Below are positions 7,680 to 15,549 of a stretch of 58,150 nucleotides of DNA, in pieces. Within the stretch, counting starts at the first letter, position 1, and each line of letters opens with the position of its first letter. A program made the position numbers and the translations under genes. A model generated the notes under the pieces. The model did not search any database and was not told the origin of the DNA. It worked only from the letters and a program-made list of their open reading frames with translations. Source of the stretch: an uncultured Coriobacteriia bacterium (GTDB taxonomy: Bacteria; Actinomycetota; Coriobacteriia; Anaerosomatales; PALSA-660); the NCBI GenBank assembly GCA_903831865.1, contig CAIKZH010000003.1, positions 1-58,150 on the forward strand. The letters are read 5' to 3'.

Positions 7680-9329
7680 TCACGCCGGTGGGTCGATCTC
7701 GAGGTAGTTCAGCGTCCAGGTGCCGCGCGGCGCCGCAGCCGTGCCCTGCAGGACCTTCGAGCGCGAGGTGAGGCGGATCCACTTGCTGTTGCCGAACCCG
7801 TCGAGGACGTAGACCGGCCCCTGCGAGGCCACGATGGCGTCCATGTTCGCCAGGTCGGTCGCGTTGGCACACAGGACGTCGTAGCTGCCGTCGAGGCCGT
7901 GCATGTCGCCGGCGACGACGACGGGCTTCGTGCGCCCGCGAGGATAGAAGGCGCCCTGGTCCTCGATACGCTGTATCGCTGGGCCCGTGAGGACCTTCTG
8001 GTCCGGGTTGGACCACACGCCTCCCGCCTGTGCGTAGAAGAACCAGCCCGTGACGTTGCTGGTGATCGTGTGGCCCAGCGTGTCGAGCGAGCACGCCGGA
8101 GACCACGCGGAGCTCACCTGCTGGCCGCCGACCAGACAGTTCACGCGGGAGCGGTACTGCACGCCGGCGCCACGCGGGCAGGTCAGGTCCGTGCAGCCGC
8201 GAGAGGTCGACGTGCCGTCGAACTGCAGATTGGTGTCATAGACGTCGGCCCATGTCGTGCCGCCGTCGAGGCTGCGCTGGAAGTCGAACGTCGGCGACGT
8301 CAGGCCGGACGCGTAGCCGCAGTAGATCACCGGCACCGTCCCGGCCGCATTGTTGCAGGTGGTCGTCGGGGTGGCCGGCGGAGTGATGGCGATGGAGAAC
8401 GACGAGTAGCTCCAGGCGCCCCAGAAGATGTCGCCTCCGGGAACGTCCCGTGACGCGCGAGCGTAGCAGCGATAGGCCGCGCCGTTGACGAGCGAGGTGC
8501 CACACGTGGCGGTGAGCGCGACGGAGGTGGGAGTCGACCCGTCCCCGTAGGCGTCGTTGTTGTAGAGCAGGCTCGCCTTCACGCCGCCGTTGACGACCGT
8601 CGCCCACACCGGCGTCGAGACGGCCGGATCGAAGCCCGTGGCCCCGTAGGCCACCGCGTCGAAGATGCAGATCTGGACCTGGCCCCCGGTCAGGTAGTCG
8701 CCGAGGGCCGGCGCGTTGGTCTGCCACAGCTCGACCACGGTCGAGACCGAGAGCGCGATGGCAGGGAACGACGTGCCGGCGACCGCCCCGGAAGGCGCGC
8801 TGACCGTCACCGTCGCGGGCTTGAGGGTGAAGACGTCGGCATAGAGCTCGTAGATGTAGGCGCGGCTGGCGTAGGTGGCCAGGTGCTGGTCCCACACGCT
8901 GTGCACGAGGTTGTCGATGTGGGCCTGCGCCCACTGTGTGCCGTCCTGGGCCAGCGGCCGCCCCGTCGATGGGTGGCCGATGACGTCGGTGGCGCTCGTG
9001 GCCTTCGGGTAGGTCGCGTAGGGCCCGGTGTAGAGCGTCTTGGCGTTTCGGTCCTTGACGGTGGCGACCGCGACCGAGCACGGCTTGCCGTCGGTCGCCG
9101 CGAGCAGGTAGCGCATGCCCGGAACGACCGTGATGATGCGTTCCCCGGATCCGGGAGTGAACGTGCCGAGCTCGACCTGTGCGAGGACGTTGCTGGTCGC
9201 GCCCGCGCTTCGGCGTATGTAGGTGGCGTCGGACTGGTCGGAGAGAACGCCGTTGATGGACGAGCCGCCCGTGCGCGCCGCGTAGGGCACCCACCAGTCC
9301 GCGTTCGGCCGCAGTCGAGTGGTGGGCAC
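7680..9329 (-). CDS. Phage minor tail protein, distal-tail-like
   Basis: This 549-residue protein follows the tape-measure gene with a 1-base stop/start overlap (GTG start at 9329). The C-terminal 100 residues (DGSYDVLCANATDL, GPVYVLDGFGNSKWIRL, WTLNYLEIDPP) resemble the beta-sandwich of distal tail proteins that join the tube to the baseplate. The middle is rich in Thr, Ser and Cys with fibronectin-like strands (VTVSAPSGAVAGTSFP). Order and length fit a Dit or minor tail protein. No enzymatic motif was seen. Confidence 0.65.
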   Translation of the reverse strand: MPTTRLRPNADWWVPYAARTGGSSINGVLSDQSDATYIRRSAGATSNVLAQVELGTFTPGSGERIITVVPGMRYLLAATDGKPCSVAVATVKDRNAKTLYTGPYATYPKATSATDVIGHPSTGRPLAQDGTQWAQAHIDNLVHSVWDQHLATYASRAYIYELYADVFTLKPATVTVSAPSGAVAGTSFPAIALSVSTVVELWQTNAPALGDYLTGGQVQICIFDAVAYGATGFDPAVSTPVWATVVNGGVKASLLYNNDAYGDGSTPTSVALTATCGTSLVNGAAYRCYARASRDVPGGDIFWGAWSYSSFSIAITPPATPTTTCNNAAGTVPVIYCGYASGLTSPTFDFQRSLDGGTTWADVYDTNLQFDGTSTSRGCTDLTCPRGAGVQYRSRVNCLVGGQQVSSAWSPACSLDTLGHTITSNVTGWFFYAQAGGVWSNPDQKVLTGPAIQRIEDQGAFYPRGRTKPVVVAGDMHGLDGSYDVLCANATDLANMDAIVASQGPVYVLDGFGNSKWIRLTSRSKVLQGTAAAPRGTWTLNYLEIDPPA

Positions 9330-11887
9330 TAGAGGGCCCTCTTCTCGCGGATCAGGCGCTCCATGAACGCCTTGGCCGCCGTGTCGCCGGCGCGCTGGGC
9401 CTCAGCCACGGTGCAGCCGGGAGCCGCGGTGACGCTCACCTGCACCGCTCCCGACGCGACGTGGATGGACGTGCCGCCCGCGAGTGCAAGCTGCGGCCCG
9501 GCCGAGCCCACGCCCAGCGAGTCGAGCACCTGCGGGATCAGCGCGATGGCCTGGCTGCGGAACCGGCGCGCGAGCGGGATGATCGCCTCGGTGCCGTGCA
9601 GGACGGCCGCATAGCCGGATCCAGGCCCGGACGAGATTCCGCCGCGCATGAACCCCTTTGGGTGGTACCACTCTGGCCACGAGGTCCGCGCGCCGGTGTC
9701 CGGGCCGAGGATGCCCCACTTCTTGCCTTTGGCCTCGAACGCGAGCTTGTTGAAGAACTCGATGCCGGTGTGGTGTCCAGGCACGAGTCCGACGCTGACC
9801 TCCTTGCCTCGGCCCTTCTCCAGAGCGCCGGGGATGGTCGCGGTCGTCAGCCGGCCGTAGCCGAGTCCCATCGACTGGAGGACGAGCGACACGAGCCCGG
9901 AACAGTCCGCGGCTGCCTGCGACATCGCCCCCCAGACGTAGGGCTTGCCGACCATGGACATGGCCTCGACCAGCCCACGGGCGACGGAGCCGAAGCCTCC
10001 GGTCAGTCCCCTCACGTTCTTGAGCGCACTCGCGATCACCCCGGTGTCGCCCGAGTCGAAGATTGAGGACAGGAGCGACGGCACGTTGGAGGCCAGCCCC
10101 CAGATCCCTCCGAACGCACTCTTCACGATCTGTAGGGCGTTGGAGAAGTTCAGGCCGTTGACGAAGCCTCCGACGACGTGGCCGCCCAGCGCCTGGAACA
10201 CGGTGGAGGGCGAGTGGATGCCAAGGAAGCTCTTCACGGCGTCGATCAGCTTGCCGGCGAGCGTCCGTCCCGCGTCCTCGATGGCCTTCAGCCCGCCGGT
10301 CAGTCCCGAGACCATGCCGGAGATCACGCCGGATCCCCACGAGGCGGCCTGCGAGATCATGGCCTTGATGGGCGCGGTGACCTTGGCCACGACCGTCGTC
10401 ACCACGGACACGATGGAGTTCCAGATCCCGGAGAGCGTCGTCGTGACCGCCGTCCAAGCGGTGGTGGTCGCCTTGCGGATGGTCGTCCACGCCCCGGTCA
10501 CCGCGTCGACTATGTGCTGGAAGAGGTAGCAGTGCTTGTAGGCGGTCGTGAACGCGCCGACCACGGCATTGACGATGAGTGGCCCCAGCTTCTGCAGCCA
10601 CGCTCCGAGTGCGACGCCCTCCTTGATGACCCAGGTGAATCCCTGGACCAGCTTGGCGAGGACGACCACCCCAGCGACCACGGCCGCGATGACGACGGCG
10701 ATCGGCGCCGCGATGGATATGAGCAGGATGGTGCCGAGCACCTTCAGGATCGGCATCAGCGGCTTGAGCATCGGGGCGAGCTGGGCCCACGCCTGCTTCA
10801 GGTTGTCGAACGCCTTCGCGAGCGAGTCCTTCACGATGGCCGCGACCTTGGAGAAGATCGGCGCGAGCACCGTCCACACCTGCTTGCCGGCGGTGATGAT
10901 GGGCTGCAGCCTGAGCATGACCTGGGTGAAGATGCCCCGGACCTTGTCCCAGTTCTTGTAGATGAACAGCCCCGCCGCGCCCACGAGCACGGCGACGAGC
11001 CCGATGGGCCCGAAGGCGGCGTTGGCGGCCAGTGCCGCGCCGGCGACTGCGGCGATGCCGATGACCAGGCCCTTGGTCGCCTTGGGCGCCGCATCGAACT
11101 TCGCGATGAGGCCGGAGAGGAAGCCCATGAACTGCGCGAGGTACGGCAGGATCTGCGTGCCGACCGTCACCTGCAGGGCCTGCAGGCTCGCGTTGAACTT
11201 CGCCTGGGCGCCGGCGGCGGTGTTGCCGTAGGCCGCAGCCTGTCCCGATGCCTTGGCTTGGATGTCCTTCAGGTAGTTCAGGCGGATGGCGGTGAGCTGG
11301 GCGGCCTTCTGCTGCGCGTCCAGACCCTTTGTGTTCGGCTTGACCGCCTCGATCCCGAACTGCTTCAGGATGCGCGTGTTGCCAGCCAGCACGAGGCCGA
11401 TCTGCGAGGCGGCCGATGTGACGTCCTCGCCTTTCGCGCGGGCGACGTCCATCGCGAGGCCCATCAGGTTCTGGGCCTTCGTGACCGATCCGGTGCGCTG
11501 CACGAGGTCCGCGAGCGCCGAGGACAGCGACTCCTTGGAGAAGCCCGAGAAGCGCATCATCGCGCTCAGGTTCTTCTCGACCGAGGGCGCGAGCTTGTCC
11601 CACGACCCTCCTGCCGCCTTGACGGACGTGGCGAGCCGGGCCTGCACCACCTGGGCGTCTGTGGCCGCCTTGACTGAGTCCTTGAGCCACAGGACGATCC
11701 CGGAGGACGCCAGCGCGCTGCCGAGGCGCCCCACCACGGATCCGAGGGCGGAGCCCATCTTCTGAAACGCGCTGCCGATAGCGCTCGTGTGGCCCGAGAC
11801 CTGTGTCTTGAGCTTCGTCAGCTGGTTCATGGCGCGGTCGATCTGCGCGCCGTTGTACTCGCCTACGACGGAGACGGTGACAGACAC
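9329..11887 (-). CDS. Tape-measure protein fused to an NlpC/P60-like peptidase
   Basis: This 852-residue protein sets tail length and probably helps DNA entry. The N-terminal third is helical and polar (TKLKTQVSGHTSAIG near residues 25-40). The middle has hydrophobic helices (about 270-310 and 385-420) typical of tape measures. Near residues 648-664, GKPYVWGAMSQAAADCSG is the nucleophile block of NlpC/P60 cysteine peptidases (Cys about 662). VPGHHTGIEF near 701-710 supplies a candidate His. A further C-terminal helix region of about 140 residues follows. The enzyme domain probably opens the cell wall during infection. The GTG start lies just after the stop of the 11889-12401 gene. Confidence 0.85.
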   Translation of the reverse strand: MSVTVSVVGEYNGAQIDRAMNQLTKLKTQVSGHTSAIGSAFQKMGSALGSVVGRLGSALASSGIVLWLKDSVKAATDAQVVQARLATSVKAAGGSWDKLAPSVEKNLSAMMRFSGFSKESLSSALADLVQRTGSVTKAQNLMGLAMDVARAKGEDVTSAASQIGLVLAGNTRILKQFGIEAVKPNTKGLDAQQKAAQLTAIRLNYLKDIQAKASGQAAAYGNTAAGAQAKFNASLQALQVTVGTQILPYLAQFMGFLSGLIAKFDAAPKATKGLVIGIAAVAGAALAANAAFGPIGLVAVLVGAAGLFIYKNWDKVRGIFTQVMLRLQPIITAGKQVWTVLAPIFSKVAAIVKDSLAKAFDNLKQAWAQLAPMLKPLMPILKVLGTILLISIAAPIAVVIAAVVAGVVVLAKLVQGFTWVIKEGVALGAWLQKLGPLIVNAVVGAFTTAYKHCYLFQHIVDAVTGAWTTIRKATTTAWTAVTTTLSGIWNSIVSVVTTVVAKVTAPIKAMISQAASWGSGVISGMVSGLTGGLKAIEDAGRTLAGKLIDAVKSFLGIHSPSTVFQALGGHVVGGFVNGLNFSNALQIVKSAFGGIWGLASNVPSLLSSIFDSGDTGVIASALKNVRGLTGGFGSVARGLVEAMSMVGKPYVWGAMSQAAADCSGLVSLVLQSMGLGYGRLTTATIPGALEKGRGKEVSVGLVPGHHTGIEFFNKLAFEAKGKKWGILGPDTGARTSWPEWYHPKGFMRGGISSGPGSGYAAVLHGTEAIIPLARRFRSQAIALIPQVLDSLGVGSAGPQLALAGGTSIHVASGAVQVSVTAAPGCTVAEAQRAGDTAAKAFMERLIREKRAL

Positions 11888-11888
11888 C

Positions 11889-12401
11889 TCAGGTCACCTG
11901 TCCTCGGCCCTGGCCGGCGTCGAGGCGAGCCTGTAGCTCCGCCTCGGCCGCGCGCACGTCGGCGAGCATCGCGGCCTGCACCTCGCCGCCGATCTCGTCC
12001 CACGCGTGCCACAGGAACCGGCCTGGCTTCGCCGTGCCGTCGAGCCAGCGGATCATGGCGGCGCCTTGGGGGGTCTTGCCGCCGGCGTTGACCTTGCCGG
12101 CGAACTCGAAGATGGCCGCATCCCTCTTCGCGGCGTAGACCGAGACCTGGAACTTCCCGCGCTTGGTGCGCTCGCGCACCTTATAGGCGCCGGACACGTC
12201 GTCGCCGTGCACGCCTGGCAGGGAGGACAGGGAGGCGTCGGCGAACATGGCGATGCGGTTGCCCGCCACGCGCAGCTGCGATCGCAGGCACTTGGAGAGG
12301 TCCGGAGCGAGGTTGCGAAGGGCACGGACGGTGTTGGTCACGCCGTCGATCTGCAGGCGGACCTCCCAGGCGCCGTTCGCCTGCGCGCTCACCGACGCCA
12401 C
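11889..12401 (-). CDS. Phage tail component, HK97 gp10-like
   Basis: This 170-residue protein has a GTG start preceded by a strong AGGAGGTG site. It lies between the chaperone and tape-measure genes. The C-terminal half (IFEFAGKVNAGGKTPQG, then a helix with WHAWDEIGGEVQAAM) resembles the HK97 gp10/minor tail component pattern. I see no enzymatic motif. This product more often maps upstream of the tail tube, so the call depends on both sequence and position and is moderate. Confidence 0.55.
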   Translation of the reverse strand: MASVSAQANGAWEVRLQIDGVTNTVRALRNLAPDLSKCLRSQLRVAGNRIAMFADASLSSLPGVHGDDVSGAYKVRERTKRGKFQVSVYAAKRDAAIFEFAGKVNAGGKTPQGAAMIRWLDGTAKPGRFLWHAWDEIGGEVQAAMLADVRAAEAELQARLDAGQGRGQVT

Positions 12402-12411
12402 CTCGCACCTC

Positions 12412-12600
12412 CTAGACCTTCCCGAGACGCTTGAGCGCCTCTTGGTGCTTTCGCTCCCTCTCCGCTTCCTCGCCGGCCTCGGCTGCCTCCTCGACCATCG
12501 CGTCGAACAGCTCCGGCCACGGCCCCCTGGGGATGCCGAGGAGCTCTAGAAGGTCGCCGACGGGCTGGCCGGAGAGGGCGACGCGGGCGATGAGGCGCAT
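12412..12600 (-). CDS. Tail-assembly chaperone, -1 frameshift extension (GT-like)
   Basis: This 62-codon open frame (from an internal ATG) is acid- and lysine-rich and helical (DAMVEEAAEAGEEAERERKH). It overlaps the 3' end of the 116-residue chaperone in the -1 frame. In tailed phages the equivalent frame is made by programmed -1 frameshifting, giving a longer chaperone (G-T type) that links the tail tube to the tape measure. The -1 frame is open through both G5 runs in the overlap. I infer that it is expressed as an extension and not from its own ATG, which lacks a clear ribosome site. Confidence 0.6.
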   Translation of the reverse strand: MRLIARVALSGQPVGDLLELLGIPRGPWPELFDAMVEEAAEAGEEAERERKHQEALKRLGKV

Positions 12601-12896
12601 GGCGCCATCGGTTCCCCCGGCTCGTCCCCCTCGGGCTGCTCGTCTTCGTCCATCGCCATGCCGGCGACCACGTCCTCGAACTGCTCCTGCGTGGTGTCAG
12701 CCGGAAGGTCGCCGCTCTTGATGAGGGCGAGGCGGGTCATGAAGGTCAGCGCGACCACGCCCTCCATCGCCTTGCTGCCGAGAGCCCGCTCCGCCTTGGC
12801 CTGCTCCGAGAATCCGATGGTGATGCGCACCGGCTCCCGCTTCTCGTCGACCCACTCCACCCAGCCGCGGGTGACCGTCGAGTTCTTGAATCGCAT
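12546..12896 (-). CDS. Tail-assembly chaperone (G-like)
   Basis: This 116-residue protein is encoded directly after the major tail protein. A GGAGG site lies about 10 bases before the ATG. The first 90 residues look folded (WVEWVDEKREPVRITIGF, ALTFMTRLALIKSG), and an acidic tail (MDEDEQPEGDEPGEP) follows. After that tail the zero-frame end is low complexity (SSPASPSPASPSATF), as expected when the biologically used path is a -1 shift into the frame at 12412. The position between tail tube and tape measure is diagnostic for this chaperone pair. Confidence 0.7.
   Translation of the reverse strand: MRFKNSTVTRGWVEWVDEKREPVRITIGFSEQAKAERALGSKAMEGVVALTFMTRLALIKSGDLPADTTQEQFEDVVAGMAMDEDEQPEGDEPGEPMAPCASSPASPSPASPSATF
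12614..12630 (-). other. Candidate -1 frameshift site in the tail chaperone gene
   Basis: On the minus strand, two G5 runs (complement of 12626-12630 and 12614-12618) occur in GAG-GGG-GAC and CCG-GGG-GAA. In each, a GGG-decoding P-site tRNA could slip back one base and pair with GGG again, and the next A-site codon becomes GGA. Neither is the classic X-XXY-YYZ heptamer. The direction of the shift needed to enter the downstream frame is exactly -1. Confidence 0.45.
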
Positions 12897-12911
12897 GGGC
12901 TTCTGCGCCTC

Positions 12912-13886
12912 CTAGTAGGTCGCGACGGAGTTGACGACAGTGGCGGTGAGGATGGTCGAGCCGCCCGATGCGATGGTCGGCTGGGCCGTGAGCGTGATCT
13001 CGCGGTTGGCGTTCTTGGCGTCGACGGCGGGGAAGTCCACGACAAACGGGCAGTTCGTGCACGCGAGGGTGAGGGTGTTGGTGCCGTTGACGAACTGCAC
13101 CGAGAAGCTGCCGTAGGCCACGACGCTGGTGGGCGCGGTCCCGGTCGGCGTGCCCGTGAGCGCCTCTTTCCACATGCCGAGGTCGCTCACGAGCGCGGAG
13201 AGCGAGATCGTGACCTGCTGCTTGTCCTCGAGGATGTCCGCCGGCGTGATGGATCCCGAACACAGGGGCGTATCGACGTTGTTGTTGATCTTGATGTCGC
13301 CCTGCGTGAGCAGGACGGCCGCGAGCGTCGAGCCGACCACGTCGATCTGGAACGTGCCGCCCACCGGCGTCCAGCGGCTGTCGCCCGACTCCGCGGTCCC
13401 CGGCACGTAGGTGGCGGGCATCGTGAGCGCGCCGCCCTTCCACGTCGGCTTGAAGTGGAGCGGCTCGTTGGCCTTCCAGGTCAGCTCGAGCTGGTCGAGC
13501 TTGCAGTCCTGGAGGGACTGGATGATGCCGGACAGCGAGCCCCACAGCGTGAAGTACGGCCGGGGGAGCGCCAGGGTGATCACGTGGGTGTAGGTCGGGC
13601 CCGCGCCTGTCACGGCGTCGGCGCCGAGGGCTGCGAGCAGGTAGAGGCCCGCGCTGCCGAAGTAGGCGGGGCACTCGTAGTCGGATGCCCCGATGATCGA
13701 GGCGAGGAAGGCGGAGGTGTCGCCGGCCGCGCCGCTCGTCACCTCGTCGATCTGCACGTCACGCTCGACGTGCGGAAGGGTGCCGCTGTACAGGCCATGG
13801 CCGAAGGTGGGAGACGCGGCGGGCGTGCCCTTCGCCGTCTGCTTGCCGATCCCGACCAGTCCGAGTCCGGGGTTGAGCTGTGCCAT
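12912..13886 (-). CDS. Major tail (tube) protein
   Basis: This 324-residue protein polymerises to form the siphovirus tail tube. It starts MAQLNPGLGLVGIGKQTAKG and continues with beta-rich sequence. The C-terminal 90 residues (VDAKNANREITLTAQP, TLTATVVNS-type strands) resemble the Ig-like addition found on many tube proteins. AAGGAGT stands 9 bases before the ATG. The order connector, tail tube, chaperones, tape measure supports the call strongly. No cysteine or enzyme motifs of note. Confidence 0.8.
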   Translation of the reverse strand: MAQLNPGLGLVGIGKQTAKGTPAASPTFGHGLYSGTLPHVERDVQIDEVTSGAAGDTSAFLASIIGASDYECPAYFGSAGLYLLAALGADAVTGAGPTYTHVITLALPRPYFTLWGSLSGIIQSLQDCKLDQLELTWKANEPLHFKPTWKGGALTMPATYVPGTAESGDSRWTPVGGTFQIDVVGSTLAAVLLTQGDIKINNNVDTPLCSGSITPADILEDKQQVTISLSALVSDLGMWKEALTGTPTGTAPTSVVAYGSFSVQFVNGTNTLTLACTNCPFVVDFPAVDAKNANREITLTAQPTIASGGSTILTATVVNSVATY

Positions 13887-13893
13887 CGTCTAC

Positions 13894-14088
13894 TCACTCC
13901 TTCTTCTCGGACGGCTTGCCGGCCGCCTTGGGCTTGACCTCGCTCGCCAGCCCGATGGACACGAGGTGCGCGACCACGCGCTCGTCGGCCGCGTCGAGGT
14001 CCCCGGCGGGGAGGTCGAACGCGATCCGCTCGCTTCCGTCGCCCGTCTCGCCGTGGACCGGCCGCTTGATCTCGTAGCGCGTCTTCAT
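13894..14088 (-). CDS. Small phage protein between connector and tail tube
   Basis: This 64-residue protein starts MKTRYEIKRP and ends in a Lys/Glu-rich tail (KAAGKPSEKKE). I prefer the ATG at 14088, with AGGA 8 bases upstream, over the ATG at 14097. The mix of short beta strands and a helix (ADERVVAHLVSIGLA) is common in small head-tail interface proteins, and its position between the connector proteins and the tail tube fits that. No family is recognised. Confidence 0.55.
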   Translation of the reverse strand: MKTRYEIKRPVHGETGDGSERIAFDLPAGDLDAADERVVAHLVSIGLASEVKPKAAGKPSEKKE

Positions 14089-14110
14089 GGGTCTCATCCT
14101 GCTTTCGCTG

Positions 14111-14548
14111 TCAGCCGACGACGGTCGTGCACTGGATGGTCAGTTCGATGCCGCACGCGCGGTGCTTCTCGTCCGGCCACCACCCGACGATGTCGAGCCC
14201 GGCGACGGCGGCGAGCTGGCAAAGTCCTCCCAGCGTCGGGTCGGCGGTGATGGCCACCTCGATGGCCCCCGCGTCCGTCTTCGCGGCGTCCCGCACCTCC
14301 GCGTAGGTCCTCACGGCGAGTCGGCGAAAGACGCGCACCTTGACGAGGAACTGCTCTTGCATCTCGGCGAGGCCCGAGACCTCGTAGGTCTGGGTCACGT
14401 CGTGGTCCTCGTCGATCCACACGTGCCGGTCGGTCCTGCGCGCCGGGGTGCCCAGTTCGACGGTCGCGCCAGCGAGGTCGTCTAGACCTGAGATGAGAGC
14501 GAGCAGGGCGTCCTCGACTTCGAACGCCTTTGTCCTGAGTCCGGCCAT
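14111..14548 (-). CDS. Tail-terminator/neck-like protein
   Basis: This 145-residue protein starts with a helix containing VEDALLALISGLDDL. A strand-rich core follows, with WIDEDHDVTQTYEVSG and QEQFLVKVRVFRR, and it ends in GIELTIQCTTVVG. The size, alpha-beta layout and place between the gp6-like connector and the tail tube fit tail-terminator or tail-completion proteins. The evidence is mostly positional. Confidence 0.5.
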   Translation of the reverse strand: MAGLRTKAFEVEDALLALISGLDDLAGATVELGTPARRTDRHVWIDEDHDVTQTYEVSGLAEMQEQFLVKVRVFRRLAVRTYAEVRDAAKTDAGAIEVAITADPTLGGLCQLAAVAGLDIVGWWPDEKHRACGIELTIQCTTVVG

Positions 14549-14549
14549 G

Positions 14550-15152
14550 TCAGCCCACCATCGGGATGCGCCGGTCGTAGTCGGCGAGGATCGCGTCCAC
14601 TTCCGGGATGCCGCTGGGGCGATCCGGGGAGGCGACGACGATGCGGAAGGTGTTGTCGCCCTGGGACTGCATCGTGGCCCGCGCCGGGAGCGATGAGGGC
14701 AGCAGGACGTCCACGGCCCACTTCAGCGCGGCGTACTTGATCGGTGCCGGCGGGACCGCGTAGCCGTGCGTGTACTCCACGTCGACCGTCGAGCCGCGGG
14801 GCCAGGCGACGGGACGCCCCAGAGGACCGATGCGGGTGACCACGCCGCGGCGCGCGATCCTCACGAGCGCGAGCTCGGTATTCGTGAGGTCCACTCCGTC
14901 GACTGCGATCGACGAGACGCCGGTCACCTCGACGTCGGGCAGGATGATCGTGGAGGACCCGTCCCCCCGCACAGAGCAGGTCGACGTCCTGGGAAGGAAC
15001 GCGACCCCGCACAGATGCTCGATGCGCTCCTCGACCATGGCGATGCGATCAGCGAGCATCGCGTCCGGGTAGGAGTCGGCGCTCTCCAGCGTCTCGTCCT
15101 CGGCGCGGAGCTCGTCGATCGTGAAGTAGGCCGTCGCGGGAGCCTCGGGCAC
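14550..15152 (-). CDS. Head-tail connector, gp6-like
   Basis: This 200-residue protein starts at GTG 15152. The frame is open much further upstream, but that part only shadows the neighbouring gene. GGAG lies about 10 bases before this GTG. The N-terminal helices (YFTIDELRAEDETLESADSY, ADRIAMVEERIEHLCG) and a central beta insert (STIILPDVEVTGVSSI) followed by long helices (IKYAALKWAVDVLLPS) are typical of the HK97 gp6/DNA-packaging connector fold. It sits between the capsid and tail modules. Confidence 0.7.
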   Translation of the reverse strand: MPEAPATAYFTIDELRAEDETLESADSYPDAMLADRIAMVEERIEHLCGVAFLPRTSTCSVRGDGSSTIILPDVEVTGVSSIAVDGVDLTNTELALVRIARRGVVTRIGPLGRPVAWPRGSTVDVEYTHGYAVPPAPIKYAALKWAVDVLLPSSLPARATMQSQGDNTFRIVVASPDRPSGIPEVDAILADYDRRIPMVG

Positions 15153-15166
15153 GAGAGCTACTCCGT

Positions 15167-15466
15167 CTACCCGGCCGCGGTCAGAGCCGCGATGATCTGG
15201 GCCTTGGTGGCCTCCTCGTCGTGCTGCACGCCCTTGGAGGCCGCCAGCGCGATGAGCTCCGCCCGGTTCATCTTCTCGACCGGCTTGGCAGGCGCGTCCG
15301 CCGTCTCGGGCACCGCGTCGTCCTTGACCGGCTTGGCCTTCTGGCCGGTCAGGCGCTCGTACTCCGGCTTCGGCACCGAGGCGCCCGCCGGATAGCGCAG
15401 GAAGCCGATGCCACGCGCGTAGGACTCGTAGAGCGGCTTGCGGGTGATGACCCTCTCGACCGCCAT
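15167..15466 (-). CDS. Small head-associated protein with a HeH/SAP-like C-terminus
   Basis: This 99-residue protein has a basic N-terminal half (VITRKPLYESYARGIGF), a Pro/Ala linker, and a C-terminal helix-extension-helix (MNRAELIALAASKGV, then TKAQIIAALTAAG). The last part resembles HeH/LEM-SAP-like nucleic-acid-binding modules often found downstream of phage capsid genes. GGAGAGGAAGA precedes the ATG. A GC-rich hairpin separates it from the capsid gene. Confidence 0.6.
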   Translation of the reverse strand: MAVERVITRKPLYESYARGIGFLRYPAGASVPKPEYERLTGQKAKPVKDDAVPETADAPAKPVEKMNRAELIALAASKGVQHDEEATKAQIIAALTAAG

Positions 15467-15489
15467 GTCTTCCTCTCCTCATCTGGGAA

Positions 15490-15519
15490 GGCCCGGCGCC
15501 CGTTGCCAGGCGCCGGGCC
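15490..15519 (-). terminator. GC-rich stem-loop after the capsid gene
   Basis: This is a perfect 11-bp inverted repeat, GGCCCGGCGCC and GGCGCCGGGCC, around the 8-base loop cgttgcca. It lies between the capsid stop (15550) and the next start (15466). No U-tract follows on the minus strand, so it is more likely a partial terminator or an RNA-stabilising hairpin that raises capsid mRNA over downstream genes than a full intrinsic terminator. Confidence 0.6.
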
Positions 15520-15549
15520 CTCGATCGCTCGTCCGTGTAGGACCTGCGC

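Noticed and set aside
9402-11690. Long minus-strand frame (762 codons) inside the tape-measure gene
   Set aside because: It is an alternative frame of a clear tape-measure gene with biased shadow composition.
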